From Saprospiraceae bacterium (lineage in GTDB: Bacteria; Bacteroidota; Bacteroidia; Chitinophagales; Saprospiraceae): a DNA stretch of 64,000 nucleotides. The stretch covers positions 29,925 to 93,924 of the forward strand of contig JADKCC010000037.1 of assembly GCA_016714785.1 (NCBI GenBank), written 5' to 3'. Position numbers and translations under genes: made by a program. Each line of letters opens with the position of its first letter. Position 1 is the first letter of the stretch. The notes under the pieces were generated by a model that saw nothing but the letters and a program-made list of their open reading frames with translations, was not told the DNA's origin and did no database searches. Positions 26,856 through 36,575 of this stretch are shown one piece after another.

Positions 26856-27314
26856 GATAGTATATATTTATGAGATGAAAAAATAATGCGCTACTTACAT
26901 AACTCAACCATTAGGGACTAGCCCTAAAACAAAAAATTGAGATAATATCGGCCATAGTGCTGAGCCAAGATTATTTTATTTTTTGTTGGTTTGTCTCGCT
27001 TGCTGTGAGCTTTTGTTAAGGGTATTAGTTTTGCATATTTAACACATTTTCTATTTATTCATTAATCCTATTTTCACTATAGAACTGATCAATCATCTAC
27101 AGTAAGTATGGTACTTCATTTACCTTTTAGTGTTATCTTAGATTAAAGTCTTAATAGCTTCATCCAGAGATTATAGTATTTACTATTTTAACTTAATAAG
27201 GCTATAAAACGATAAACGAATCACGGAATAAAACTATTGTATAAAACCCCAGCCTGATTAAAAAATAAAATGTTAAAATCTAAATAATCCAATAAATAAA
27301 TCATTTGGGACTTC
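26856..27314. other. Intergenic region before the tandem arrays
   Basis: This 459-bp AT-rich stretch has no credible ORF on either strand. A TAnnTTTG-like box (TAGTTTTG, 27026-27033) on the plus strand could drive transcription of the adjacent array, but no gene follows with a proper start. Confidence 0.5.
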
Positions 27315-27945
27315 TGTTACAACTCTAGCACTAAACTACGTGATGGCGAAATCAAACTACGTGATGAGCGAATCAAATGTTACAACTCTCGTACTAAACT
27401 ATGTGATGGCGAAATCAAACTACGTGATGAGCGAATCAAATGTTACAACTCTAGCACTAAACTACGTGATCACGAAATCAAACTACGTGATGAGCGAATC
27501 AAATGTTACAACTCTCGTACTAAACTACGCGATGACGAAATCAAACTACGTGATGAGCGAATCAAATGTTACAAACTAAACTACGTGATCACGAAATCAA
27601 ACTACGTGATGAGCGAATCAAATGTTACAACTCTCGTACTAAACTACGCGATGGCGAAATCAAACTACGTGATGAGCGAATCAAATGTTACAACTCTCGT
27701 ACTAAACTACGCGATGGCGAAATCAAACTACGTGATGAGCGAATCAAATGTTACAACTCGTACTAAACTATGTGATGGCGAAATCAAACTACGTGATGAG
27801 CGAATCAAATGTTACAACTCTCTCACTAAACTACGTGATGACGAAATCAAACTACGTGATGAGCGAATCAAATGTTACAACTCTCGTACTAAACTATGCG
27901 ATGGCGAAATCAAACTACGTGATGAGCGAATCAAATGTTACAACT
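27315..27945 (+). repeat. Tandem repeat array 1: about ten 63-bp units built of three 21-bp blocks
   Basis: The 63-bp unit contains two closely related 21-bp blocks (AAACTACGTGATGRCG-type) and a third block with AAATGTTACAACT. Read in one frame, each block encodes a heptapeptide (for example IKLRDER, then IKCYNSR) with coiled-coil-like periodicity. Two units have lost 7 and 2 bases respectively, so the frame changes twice and no single protein spans the array. There is no good start codon and stops lie directly upstream, so I treat the array as non-coding or a decayed coding repeat. Units are highly similar, suggesting recent expansion. Confidence 0.9.
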
Positions 27946-27947
27946 AA

Positions 27948-28235
27948 AACAATTTAATAGGAGATTTAGAAATACGACGTTAACATATTGCTTTGGGAGG
28001 TGTAGGTAATACCAAGGTTTACCTCTTTGGGGAGCCTGTTCCAGTACGCGGAGCGATTTAGCGGAACTAGCGTTTTGTTTACTTTTGGGCAATGCAAAAA
28101 AGTTAAAGCCAAGTCTGGCTCGAGCGACAATGCCAAACCTATAGTATAATCATTAGCCCCAAAGAGCACAATTGAATTTGATTCAAGGTTATGAGTGTAG
28201 TTATTGTGCAAAATTTGCCGTGAAACTTTAGTTAC
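27948..28235 (+). repeat. Dispersed repeat, copy 1 (about 290 bp)
   Basis: It closely matches 59356-59648 in the same orientation with scattered substitutions and small indels. It contains a GTTCC ... GGAAC inverted repeat and a hairpin around CAATGC flanked by ACTTTT/AAAAGT arms. Here it is bracketed by array 1 on the left and array 2 on the right; copy 2 has neither array. It is probably a non-autonomous mobile or structured intergenic element, but no terminal inverted repeats or target duplication were found. Confidence 0.85.
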
Positions 28236-28973
28236 ATCGCGATGAATATTAGTTACATCCGAGTAAATATTACTAACATCCGAGTGAATGTTTATAACAT
28301 CGCGTGAAATGTTACTAACATCGCGATGAATATTAGTTTCATCGGAGTAAATGTTACTAACATCGGGATGAATATTAGTTACATCCGAGTAAATATTACT
28401 AACATCCGAGTGAATGTTTATAACATCGCGTGAAATGTTACTAACATCGGGATGAATATTAGTTACATCCGAGTGAATGTTAGTTACATCGGGATGAATA
28501 TTAGTTTCATCGGAGTAAATGTTACTAACATCGGGATGAATATTAGTTACATCCGAGTAAATGTTACTAACATCCGAGTGAATGTTTATAACATCGCGTG
28601 AAATGTTACTAACATCGGGATGAATATTAGTTACATCCGAGTAAATGTTAGTTACATCATTAGTTTCATCGGAGTGAATGTTACTAACATCGGGATGAAT
28701 ATAAGTTTCATCCGAGTAAATGTTACTAACATCGCGATGAATATTAGTTTCATCGGAGTAAATGTTACTAACATCGGAGTGAATATTAGTTTCATCGGGA
28801 TGAATGTTATAAATTTTGGGACCAATAAGTTTTGAATGACAATTACTACTTTTTATATAAGTATAAATCTTCGTAGGTAAAAGCTCTATAAACTTGAGAT
28901 TTTTATTCCTAATACCATAATGGTTTGTATATTTGTGCCATACGAAAATAAAACTTATTTTCGACTTAGACAA
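27966..28973 (-). CDS. Doubtful ORF spanning array 2 and the dispersed repeat
   Basis: This 335-codon open frame from a TTG start has a non-descript N-terminal 65 residues, about 27 heptapeptide repeats (TNIHSDV/SNIYSDV type) and a C-terminal 95 residues encoded by the dispersed repeat. Against a real gene: no ATG, a C-terminus that corresponds to a repeat whose second copy encodes a different ending, and no recognised family. For it: the frame survives an irregular repeat unit. It is listed so that readers can test it. Confidence 0.2.
   Translation of the reverse strand: MSKSKISFIFVWHKYTNHYGIRNKNLKFIELLPTKIYTYIKSSNCHSKLIGPKIYNIHPDETNIHSDVSNIYSDETNIHRDVSNIYSDETYIHPDVSNIHSDETNDVTNIYSDVTNIHPDVSNISRDVINIHSDVSNIYSDVTNIHPDVSNIYSDETNIHPDVTNIHSDVTNIHPDVSNISRDVINIHSDVSNIYSDVTNIHPDVSNIYSDETNIHRDVSNISRDVINIHSDVSNIYSDVTNIHRDVTKVSRQILHNNYTHNLESNSIVLFGANDYTIGLALSLEPDLALTFLHCPKVNKTLVPLNRSAYWNRLPKEVNLGITYTSQSNMLTSYF
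28234..28812 (-). repeat. Tandem repeat array 2: about 27 units of 21 bp
   Basis: The units are of the type ACATCCGAGTAAATATTACTA with variation mainly at the CCGAG/CGCGA/CGGGA positions. On the minus strand they encode heptapeptides such as TNIHSDV and SNIYSDV. The one irregular unit (12 bp, near 28649) keeps the frame, so an uninterrupted minus-strand frame spans the whole array (27966-28973). That frame starts only at a TTG, has no signal or known domain, and its C-terminal third is simply translated dispersed repeat, so I do not call it a firm gene. Confidence 0.9.
28928..28935 (+). promoter_or_regulatory. Putative -7 box TATATTTG for the defence operon
   Basis: TATATTTG matches TAnnTTTG and lies 62 bp before the hsdM1 ATG at 28998, after the end of array 2. 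It could drive the whole hsdM1-to-rloB cluster, whose genes overlap or lie close together. Confidence 0.45.
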
Positions 28974-28997
28974 AACCTAATGAAGCTTTAGATATAC

Positions 28998-30486
28998 ATG
29001 CAACCACAAAAACTCTCTTTATCTCAATTAGAACAATATCTATCTAAAGCTGCATGGATACTCAAAGGACCAGTGGATGCTTCAGACTTTAAGGTGTATA
29101 TATTTCCATTGTTGTTTTTTAAGCGATTATCTGATGTGTATGATGAAGAGTATCAACAAGCACTATCAGAGTCACAAGGTGATACGGAGTATGCGTCTCT
29201 TCCGGAATTTCATAGATTTGAGATTCCCCATGTTTGTCATTGGAATGATGTACGCGAAACTACGAATAATGTCGGCCAAGCTATCGAAAAAGCGTTTCGT
29301 GGCATCGAACAAGCCAATCAGGAATTACTCTATGGTATCTTTGGAGATGCACAGTGGAGCAACAAAAACAAACTGTCTGACCGATTATTGATAGATCTGA
29401 TAGAGCATTTTTCTCAATATTCTTTGTCCAATTCGCTTGTGGATCCTGATATCCTTGGACAGGCGTATGAGTACCTGATCAAACATTTTGCTGACCTTAC
29501 CAATAAAAAGGCTGGTGAATTTTATACGCCACGATCAGTTGTACATTTATTGGGTCTTATCCTTGATCCGCATACAGGAGAGAGTGTGTATGATCCTGCT
29601 TGTGGTACTGGCGGAATGTTGCTGGAATGTGTTCATCATTTGCAGGAAAGTGGTGAAGATTACCGAACTTTGACATTGTACGGACAGGAAAAGAATCTGA
29701 CATCTAGCGCCATCGCACGTATGAATATGTTTTTGCATGGTATCGAAGATTTTAACATCGTCAGAGGTGATACGCTCCGAAATCCGGCTTTTTTTGCAGC
29801 TGATGGACTAAAAACTTTTGACTGTGTGATCGCCAATCCACCTTTCTCGCTTGATGATTGGGGCAGTGAAAACTGGGTCAATGATCCTTATGGCAGAAAT
29901 ATAGCAGGTGTACCTCCCAAGGGAAATGGTGATATGGCTTGGGTACAACACATGATCAAATCCATGAATAGTACAGGTCGCATGACCGTCGTATTGCCAC
30001 ATGGCGCATTGTTTCGCAAAGGGGCAGAGGGTAAGATCAGAGAAGCATTATTGAAGCAAGATTTGCTAGAAGCAGTCATTGGTTTGGGACCAAACATCTT
30101 TTATGGCACCCAACTGGCAGCCTGTGTGATGGTATTCAAACAGAACAAACCATCAAAATCAAAAGGTAAAAGTACTTTTTATTGATGGTTCAGATCAGTG
30201 CGAGTCGGTAGGGCGCAGAATTTTCTAGAAGACAGCCATGTAAAACAACTGTATCAATGGTACACTGAATTTGTTGATGTAGAAAATTATGCAAAGGTGC
30301 ATCATTATCCGACATCGCAGAAAATGATTTTAATCTCAATATACTCTCTATGTAGAGAAGATCATTGAAGACAATCTCCCTACTGTAGAAGAAGCCCTTG
30401 CTGATTTGAAAACAGCTTGGAACGAGAGTTTGAAAGCAGAAGAAAAATTTAAATTAACCTTAAAACAATTTATATCATGGCCATAG
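28998..30486 (+). pseudogene. hsdM: Type I restriction-modification DNA methyltransferase subunit, copy 1, frameshifted near 3' end
   Basis: The first 395 residues are intact and include the HsdM N-terminal domain, AdoMet motif I (DPACGTGG, about residue 200) and catalytic motif NPPF (about residue 278), as expected for N6-adenine methylation. Near 30170 one extra A in an A run shifts the frame to a stop at 30185. The remaining C-terminal HsdM sequence (FIDGSDQ, GRAQNFLEDSHVKQLYQWY, LSDIAENDFNLNI, LYVEKIIEDNLPTVEEAL) is recovered in other frames up to TAG at 30484-30486, giving a normal total of about 496 codons. It overlaps the next gene by 10 bp. The lesions are few, so decay is recent or the sequence is faulty. 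Confidence 0.85.
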
Positions 30487-32507
30487 AAAAAAAGATTCAA
30501 GATATACTTATTTCGATTGATAATAATGAATATACAATCCCTGAATTTCAAAGAGGGTATGTGTGGACCAGTACTCAGGTAAAGGAGTTTTTCCGTTCTT
30601 TATATTTAAACTATCCATCAGGATCATTTTTAATATGGAAAACTAAAGAACCATCAAAAATAAGAGGAGAGCAAAAAGAGTCCAACCCAATATTTCATCA
30701 ATTGATTTTAGATGGGCAACAAAGATTAACCACAATTTATACAATATTTAAAGGGAAAACGCCTGATTGGTACGAGGGAGTTTCTTTGAGAACGGACTTG
30801 TATTTTAATATAACAACGGAAGAGTTTGAATATTATATGCAGAGGAAAATGAGCAATAATCCTGAATGGATCAATGTTTCAGAATTTTTAAGCAAAGGCG
30901 GTGTGAATTATTTTATTTCAAATCTAGGGTCATTAAGTGATGAGAATAGAAATTTTTATCTTAAAAAAATAGAAATTCTTAACAAACTCAGTGCAATTAG
31001 GATTATGGTTATTACATAAAAGAAATTACCATGACAGAATTGGATAAAGTAGTTGAAATATTTAATCTAGTGAATAAGACAGGAACTACTTTAAATGAAT
31101 CAGACCTCGCACTAGCTATTATTACTAGTAACTGGCCCGAAATTAAAGAGCGGTTTAGAAATTCTATTCAAGATTATAAAAATATAATTACAATCTAAGT
31201 TTTAGGTTTCTTACTAGATGTTTGAACATTCTGACTACTGATAGAGGCAAATATACATCGGATATTACTCATGTGACAAAAGAAGAATTTGAAATTGCTT
31301 GGAAAAAGCTAAATAAAATTCTACCTCAGCTTATTAATATTCTGAGAAGTAATGCATATATTGATTCATCAGAAGATTTTAGCTCCGTATATGTACTTTA
31401 TGTTATGGTTTATTATTTATCAAGAAAAGATTCAAAATTTGATAATACTGAAGATGCTAATAAAGCGATCTATTGGATGTTTATGGCATTGTTATAAGGG
31501 GCAGATATAGTGGTTCATCAGAGTCATACTTAGAAAAGATATGAACATATTGAAAAATTCTGATTCATTCGATGACCTTATTCAAGAAATGCATTTATTT
31601 AGAGGCGCAAACTTATTATTAAGACCAGATGATCTTGCTATGCAGGGAGTAAGAAGTAGGATTTTTAATATATTCTACGCTTCAATTAGAGCGCAAGACG
31701 CAAAAGATTGGACAAATCCAGCTCTGACTTTGTACTCAAAAAGTGTAGGTTTTAATAATCAGCTTCAACGCCATCATATTTTTCCAAAAGCATTTTTATA
31801 CAAAAAATACAATGGGAACAATTCAATTCATAAAGCATTAATCAATGAAATAGCAAATATGGCATTTATTACACAAGAGTCAAATATGGAACTCCTAGCT
31901 AATGACCCTAAAGTTTATCTGCCTAAAATTGATCCAATTCAATTGCGTAAACAATTTGTTCCTACTGATGAAAACCTTTACTCCATAGATAAATATGAAC
32001 ATTTTTCAGAATCAAGAAAAAAATGGAATTCCAGAAGATTTAGAACATTATAACCGAAAAATTGAAGAAATTGAACTTTCTATTCGTGATACTATTAGTA
32101 CAAAACTAGATGTGTCTGCGGAATTAGATGCTTATCAAGAATATGTACCTTCACATCTCAAGGAAAAAGTGGAAGGTAGAATTAAGTCATGGGTTTCAAA
32201 AAATCCAGGTGAAGATAAATCCCAATTTTTATTGATAAGACGAAAATTAGATTTTTTTGATTTACAAGAATATTTTGAATTAGTAACTGCAAAAAATGTT
32301 TGGCCTTTGTTCGAAGAAACTTTTGGAAGTAAGGGTAATTTACAGGTAAGATTTGGGCAATTGGGCGAGCTTAGAAACGGTATCCGGCATAGTAGAGGAG
32401 CTACAGAAGTCACAATAAAAGACGGCGAAGCTTCAATTGCCTGGTTTAGTTCTATTTTGAGATCTTCTTATATAAGTTTGGAACAAGAGAATTCCGAAGA
32501 CGCATGA
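30477..32507 (+). pseudogene. GmrSD-like DUF262/HNH (DUF1524) endonuclease with C-terminal HEPN-like domain, frameshifted
   Basis: Pieces in shifting frames together give a protein of about 675 residues. The N-terminal DUF262 part has IPEFQRGYVW and LDGQQRLTTIYTIFKG. A middle helical region follows, then a DUF1524 HNH motif (LQRHHIFPKAFLYKK, about 31768-31812) as in GmrSD-type enzymes that cut modified phage DNA. A further C-terminal part of about 165 residues (32000-32504) ends with ELRNGIRHSRG, the R-x4-H signature of HEPN ribonucleases, and resembles Swt1-type HEPN domains. Breaks occur near 31003 (GGG to GG), 31175 (A run), 31495 and 32025 (A run). It is flanked by overlaps with hsdM1 and hsdM2 (ATGA), so it is embedded in the RM operon. 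Confidence 0.75.
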
Positions 32508-33941
32508 CCCAACAAGAATTAGAAAAATATCTTTGGGGCGCTGCCAAAGTACTGCGTGGTACCATCGATGCGGGCGATTATAAGCAGTATATCTTTCCAT
32601 TGCTATTCTTCAAGCGGATATGTGATGTGTATGACGAAGAGTTTGAAAAGGCGCTCCTGGAAAGTGACGGCGATATGGAGTATGCATCTTTTGCAGAACA
32701 TCATCATTTTATGGTGCCACAGGAAGCCCATTGGAATACTGTAAGAGAAACCACGACCAATGTGGGTATGGCTATACAAAATGCTATGCGTGGGATAGAA
32801 AAGGCAAATCCTGATACGCTTTATGGTATATTCGGAGATGCAAGCTGGACCAATAAAGAAAGACTCTCGGATGCTACGATGATCAATCTGATAGAACATT
32901 TCTCGCAGCACAAACTCAATCTGAGTGCCGTAGCTGATGACAAACTGGGCAATGCTTATGAGTATCTGATCAAAGAATTTGCGGACGATAGCGGCCATAC
33001 GGCTGCTGAGTTTTATACCAATCGTACCGTGGTGAAACTCATGACCATGATCATGGACCCACAACCGGGTGAAAGTGTCTATGATCCTACCTGTGGATCG
33101 GGTGGACTTTTGCTCAACTGTGCCTTGCATCTCCGGGACGAAGGCAAAGAATATCGCACACTCAAGCTCTATGGTCAGGAGATCAACCTGATTACTTCTG
33201 CCATCGCAAGGATGAACATGTTTATGCATGGCATCGAGGAGTTCAGTATCGTGCGTGGAGATACCTTGGCCCAACCTGCATTTCTAGAACATGATGCACT
33301 GAAAAAATTTAATGTCATCCTGGCTAATCCACCATACTCTATCAAAGCCTGGGATCGCAAAGGATTTGAAAACGATCCGTACGGGCGGAATTTATGGGGC
33401 ACGCCACCACAAGGATGTGCAGATTATGCTTTCAGCAGCACATACTAAAAGCCTGAATGATAAAACGGACGATCCATTTCGCTTTGGCCACACGGGATTT
33501 TGTTTAGAGATTCCGAAGCGGCCATGCAAAAAAAATGATAGAAGAAGATCTGGTAGAATGTGTCATAGGCCTTGGGCCCAATTTGTTTTACAATTCGCCT
33601 ATGGAAGCTTGCCTGTTGATTACTACTACCAATAAAAGTAAAGACAGGAAGGGGAAGATTCTTTTTATCAATGCAGTCTATGAAGTCAAGCAAGAAAAAA
33701 CAATGGGTTATCTGGAAGGTAAACACATTGAAAAAATATTTGAAGCGTATAAAAACTTTGGAAATATAGAAAACTTTCTGCTGTTGCAACATTGGACGAA
33801 GTGCTAAATAAAAATGGTAACATGTCCATCAGTCTTTATGTAAGACCTGATAATTCAGAAGCGAATTTTGTTTTGCCATTTGAAGATGCTTATTATAGTT
33901 GGAATAATAGTAGCACGGAATTGAAAAAAAAGTATGCATGA
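32504..33941 (+). pseudogene. hsdM: Type I restriction-modification DNA methyltransferase subunit, copy 2, frameshifted
   Basis: The ATG overlaps the stop of the HEPN-like gene (ATGA). About 310 residues read cleanly, with motif I DPTCGSGG and catalytic NPPY (LANPPYSIKAW). Near 33438-33530 several one-base indels (for example A5 to A4 and GGG to GG) scatter the segment QHILKSLNDKTGR and WPHGILFRDSEAA over frames. The remainder (MIEEDLVECVIGLGPNLFYN, GKILFINAVYEV, and a final frame MSISLYVRPDNSEANFVLPF) continues to TGA at 33939. It is clearly a paralogue of hsdM1 but diverged, so two methylase genes share one hsdS and one hsdR here. Confidence 0.85.
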
Positions 33942-33965
33942 ATTATTTCAAATCTTAAGTAAATA

Positions 33966-35125
33966 ATGGAAGATAATATTGCTTACTCAAATATAAAACT
34001 AGACAAATCCAAATGGAAATTGGTGCAGTTTGGAGATGTCGTGGTAGAGCCCAAAGAAACATGCAAAGACATTTATGCTGAAGGTATTTTTCATGTAGTT
34101 GGATTGGAGCACATTGATACTGGTGATATTCATTTAAGAAAATCTGCTACTACAGAAGAGACCACCACTTTTTCAAAAAAATTCCGAAAAGGTGATGTCT
34201 TATTTGGCAGAAGGAGAGCCTATCTTAAAAAAGCAGCATTGGCAGATTTTGATGGAATTTGTAGTGGTGATATTACAGTTTTCAGGCCTAAAGACCAGTT
34301 ATCTCTGATTTGCTGCCATTTATAGTAAATAATGATAAATTCTTTGATTATGCTGTAAAACATTCAGCAGGTGGACTTTCTCCCAGAGTGAAATTTAAAG
34401 ATCTTGCCAATTACGAATTTCTTCTCCCACCCAAAGCCGAACAAGCCCGATTGGCAGAATTGCTTTGGGACATGGATGAAGTGATAGAGAAGGAGAAGGT
34501 GGTTTTGGAGAAGTTGAATTCTTGTTTGATCGCATTAGAATTTTTATATTTTGATAATTATAAAAAAGTTTCTTTGAAACAAGTTGTCCAAAAAACAATA
34601 AGTGGAGGGACTCCTTCTACAAAAGAAAAAGATTTTTATAAAAATGGAACAATTCCTTGGATTACTACAAAAACATTAAATGAAGATTATACATTTTTTG
34701 GCGAAAAGCTAATATCAAATGAAGCTGTTCAAAATTCTGCAGCTAAAATACTTCCGAAGGGAAATATACTTGCAGGAACGAGAGTCGGGGTTGGTAAATT
34801 TTCAATAAATGAAGTTGATATATCATTTAGTCAAGATATTAATGGACTATTTATTGAAAAGAGTTTGGCTAATGTTGAGTATTTACTTTTTCAATTGAAT
34901 TCAAAAGTTTTTCAAAAGAAACTAGAGCCCTTATTAAGAGGAACAACAATTAAAGGTATTCTAAAAGATGACTTATTAAATTTAAAAATTTGTTTACCAA
35001 AAATTAAAATTCAGACTGAAAATGCTATGGTCATTACCAAAAACAAAAAATCAATTTTCAACTTAATTGAAAAAATTACCGCTTCCCAATCTCTCCAAAA
35101 AAGCCTAATCAATCAGATATTTTGA
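33966..35125 (+). pseudogene. hsdS: Type I restriction-modification specificity subunit, one frameshift
   Basis: The product would be about 386 residues with two target recognition domains: TRD1 (KWKLVQFGDVVVEPKE ... CSGDITVFRPKD) with conserved region LLPFIVNNDKFFDYAV and PPKAEQARLAELLWDMDEVI, and TRD2 (KVSLKQVVQKTISGGTPSTK ... ILAGTRVGVGKFSINEVDIS), ending in the repeat helix KITASQSLQKSLINQIF. HsdS chooses the bipartite DNA target for the HsdM/HsdR complex. One base is missing near 34302 (CC read as C), splitting the gene at a point between TRD1 and the first conserved helix. Its last codons and 3' flank are duplicated at 37936-38060. Confidence 0.88.
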
Positions 35126-35200
35126 GTTGAGTTTTAGAGAATGTAGCAAGTATGTCAGATGTTTTTTGGCTTGATCCTTGCATGATGGTTATGTATATTT
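35077..35200 (+). repeat. hsdS 3' end duplication, copy A
   Basis: The last 16 codons of hsdS and about 75 bp downstream are repeated at 37936-38060 with roughly 85-90 percent identity by eye, in the same orientation. It marks an ancestral duplication of the hsdS end. Confidence 0.85.
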
Positions 35201-35316
35201 AGGATTAATTGATGTTTTATGTGATATTTTTGCAAAAAATAAGAATTAAACGCAATTATATGGCCTTAATATAAATTATACGGTTATATTTGTCCAATCA
35301 TTCAAACCTTTTACTT

Positions 35317-36575
35317 ATGTTGCTTCAGTTAAAAATGAAAAATTATCGGTCATACAAAAATGAAACCGTCTTCTCCATGGAAGCAAATTCGTATGCACAT
35401 AAGCCTGATAATGTATTTGAAGTAGGCAAAGAAAAACAGCAGTTTAGAATATTAAATTCTGCTATTATTTACGGCGCTAATGCATCTGGGAAATCAAATG
35501 TAATCAGAGCTCTTTTCGAGGTACTGAGTTTTATAGTTTTTAAACCTAAAGTAGATGAACCAGTTAGGCTTTATGAGCCTTTTTTATTTGATATTGATCA
35601 AAAGGAACAGCCTTGCGAGTTTGAGTTGGTATTTCTGGACAAGAATGCTATCAAATATCATTACAAATTTTCCATACTAAAAGATCAGGTGCTAAGTGAA
35701 GAATTAAATTATTATCCTAAAGGCAAAATTACTAAAGTTTTTACAAGGGAACCATACAAAGCAAAGAATAGAGTACAGTCGGGCTTTCTTGGTGATAGCT
35801 TTAAGAATAAGGAAATCAATGTATTTGGAAATCAATTGATTTTGTCTAAGTTTGGCGATGACGAACCACATGAATTATTGACGGAGGTATTTTTGTATTT
35901 TAAGTCCTACGAAGTTATTAACGCAACAAATGCAATACACAAAGACTTTTATGATAAAAAAGTTAGTGGTGTTTTATTTATTAATGACCATTTAAAAAGA
36001 AGGTAGGACAATTGATAACAGCAGCAGATACAAAAATTAAATCAATAGATGTTAAGTATAAGGATAAAGATAAACTTGAGATTTCTTCTAAAAATAATCC
36101 TTTTCAAGTTTTTGGAATACACGATGTTTATAAAAATGAAAGTATTATTGGAGATGAATATCTCCCTTTCGCCAATGAATCAACAGGGACACAATCATTA
36201 TATGTTTTAGGAGGAAAAATATTAAGTATTCTTGAGAGTGGCGGTGTTTTGGCTATTGATGAGTTGGATACAAGCCTTCATCCCTTCATCACCAAGATGA
36301 TCGTGATGATCTTTCAAAATAAAAATTTGAATCCTAAAAATGCACAACTTATATTTACAACACATGACGTCACCTTGCTAGACCGAGACTTGATAAGACG
36401 TGATCAAATATGGATTTCAGAAAAAGACGAAAAAGGTGTTAGTGATTTGTACTCATTACAAGATTTTGATGGTGTGAGAGAAGATACTCCATTTGACAAA
36501 TGGTATTTGGCTGGCAAGTTTGGTGGTTTGCCAAAGATCGAATCTATCGAGTCTATATTCACTTCTCATGACTAG
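35317..36575 (+). pseudogene. rloA: RloA-like AAA ATPase, one frameshift
   Basis: The product starts MLLQLKMKNYRSYKNETVFS as in RloA/AbiL-type ATPases. It has Walker A GANASGKSNVIRAL (about residue 53), the signature region ESTGTQSLYVLGGKI, Walker B GVLAIDELDTSLHP and FTTHDVTLLDRDL, typical of OLD/AAA_21 family ATPases. A single A is missing from an A run near 36000 (A6 to A5), giving a stop at 36004; the frame resumes at once with GQLITAADTKIKSID. RloA acts with RloB, whose ATG overlaps its last codons (ATGACTAG). Rlo genes were first described inside type I hsd loci, exactly as here. Confidence 0.85.

Noticed and set aside
27340..27957. Several plus-strand ORFs of 60-120 codons in tandem array 1
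   Set aside because: They are frames through the repeat units, change frame at irregular units, and lack independent starts or unique sequence.
27315..28812. CRISPR array
   Set aside because: The units are contiguous tandem repeats without unique spacers, and no cas genes are present.
32603..33274. 223-codon minus-strand ORF
   Set aside because: It is antisense to hsdM2, whose motifs are clear; the length is a by-product of codon use on the other strand.
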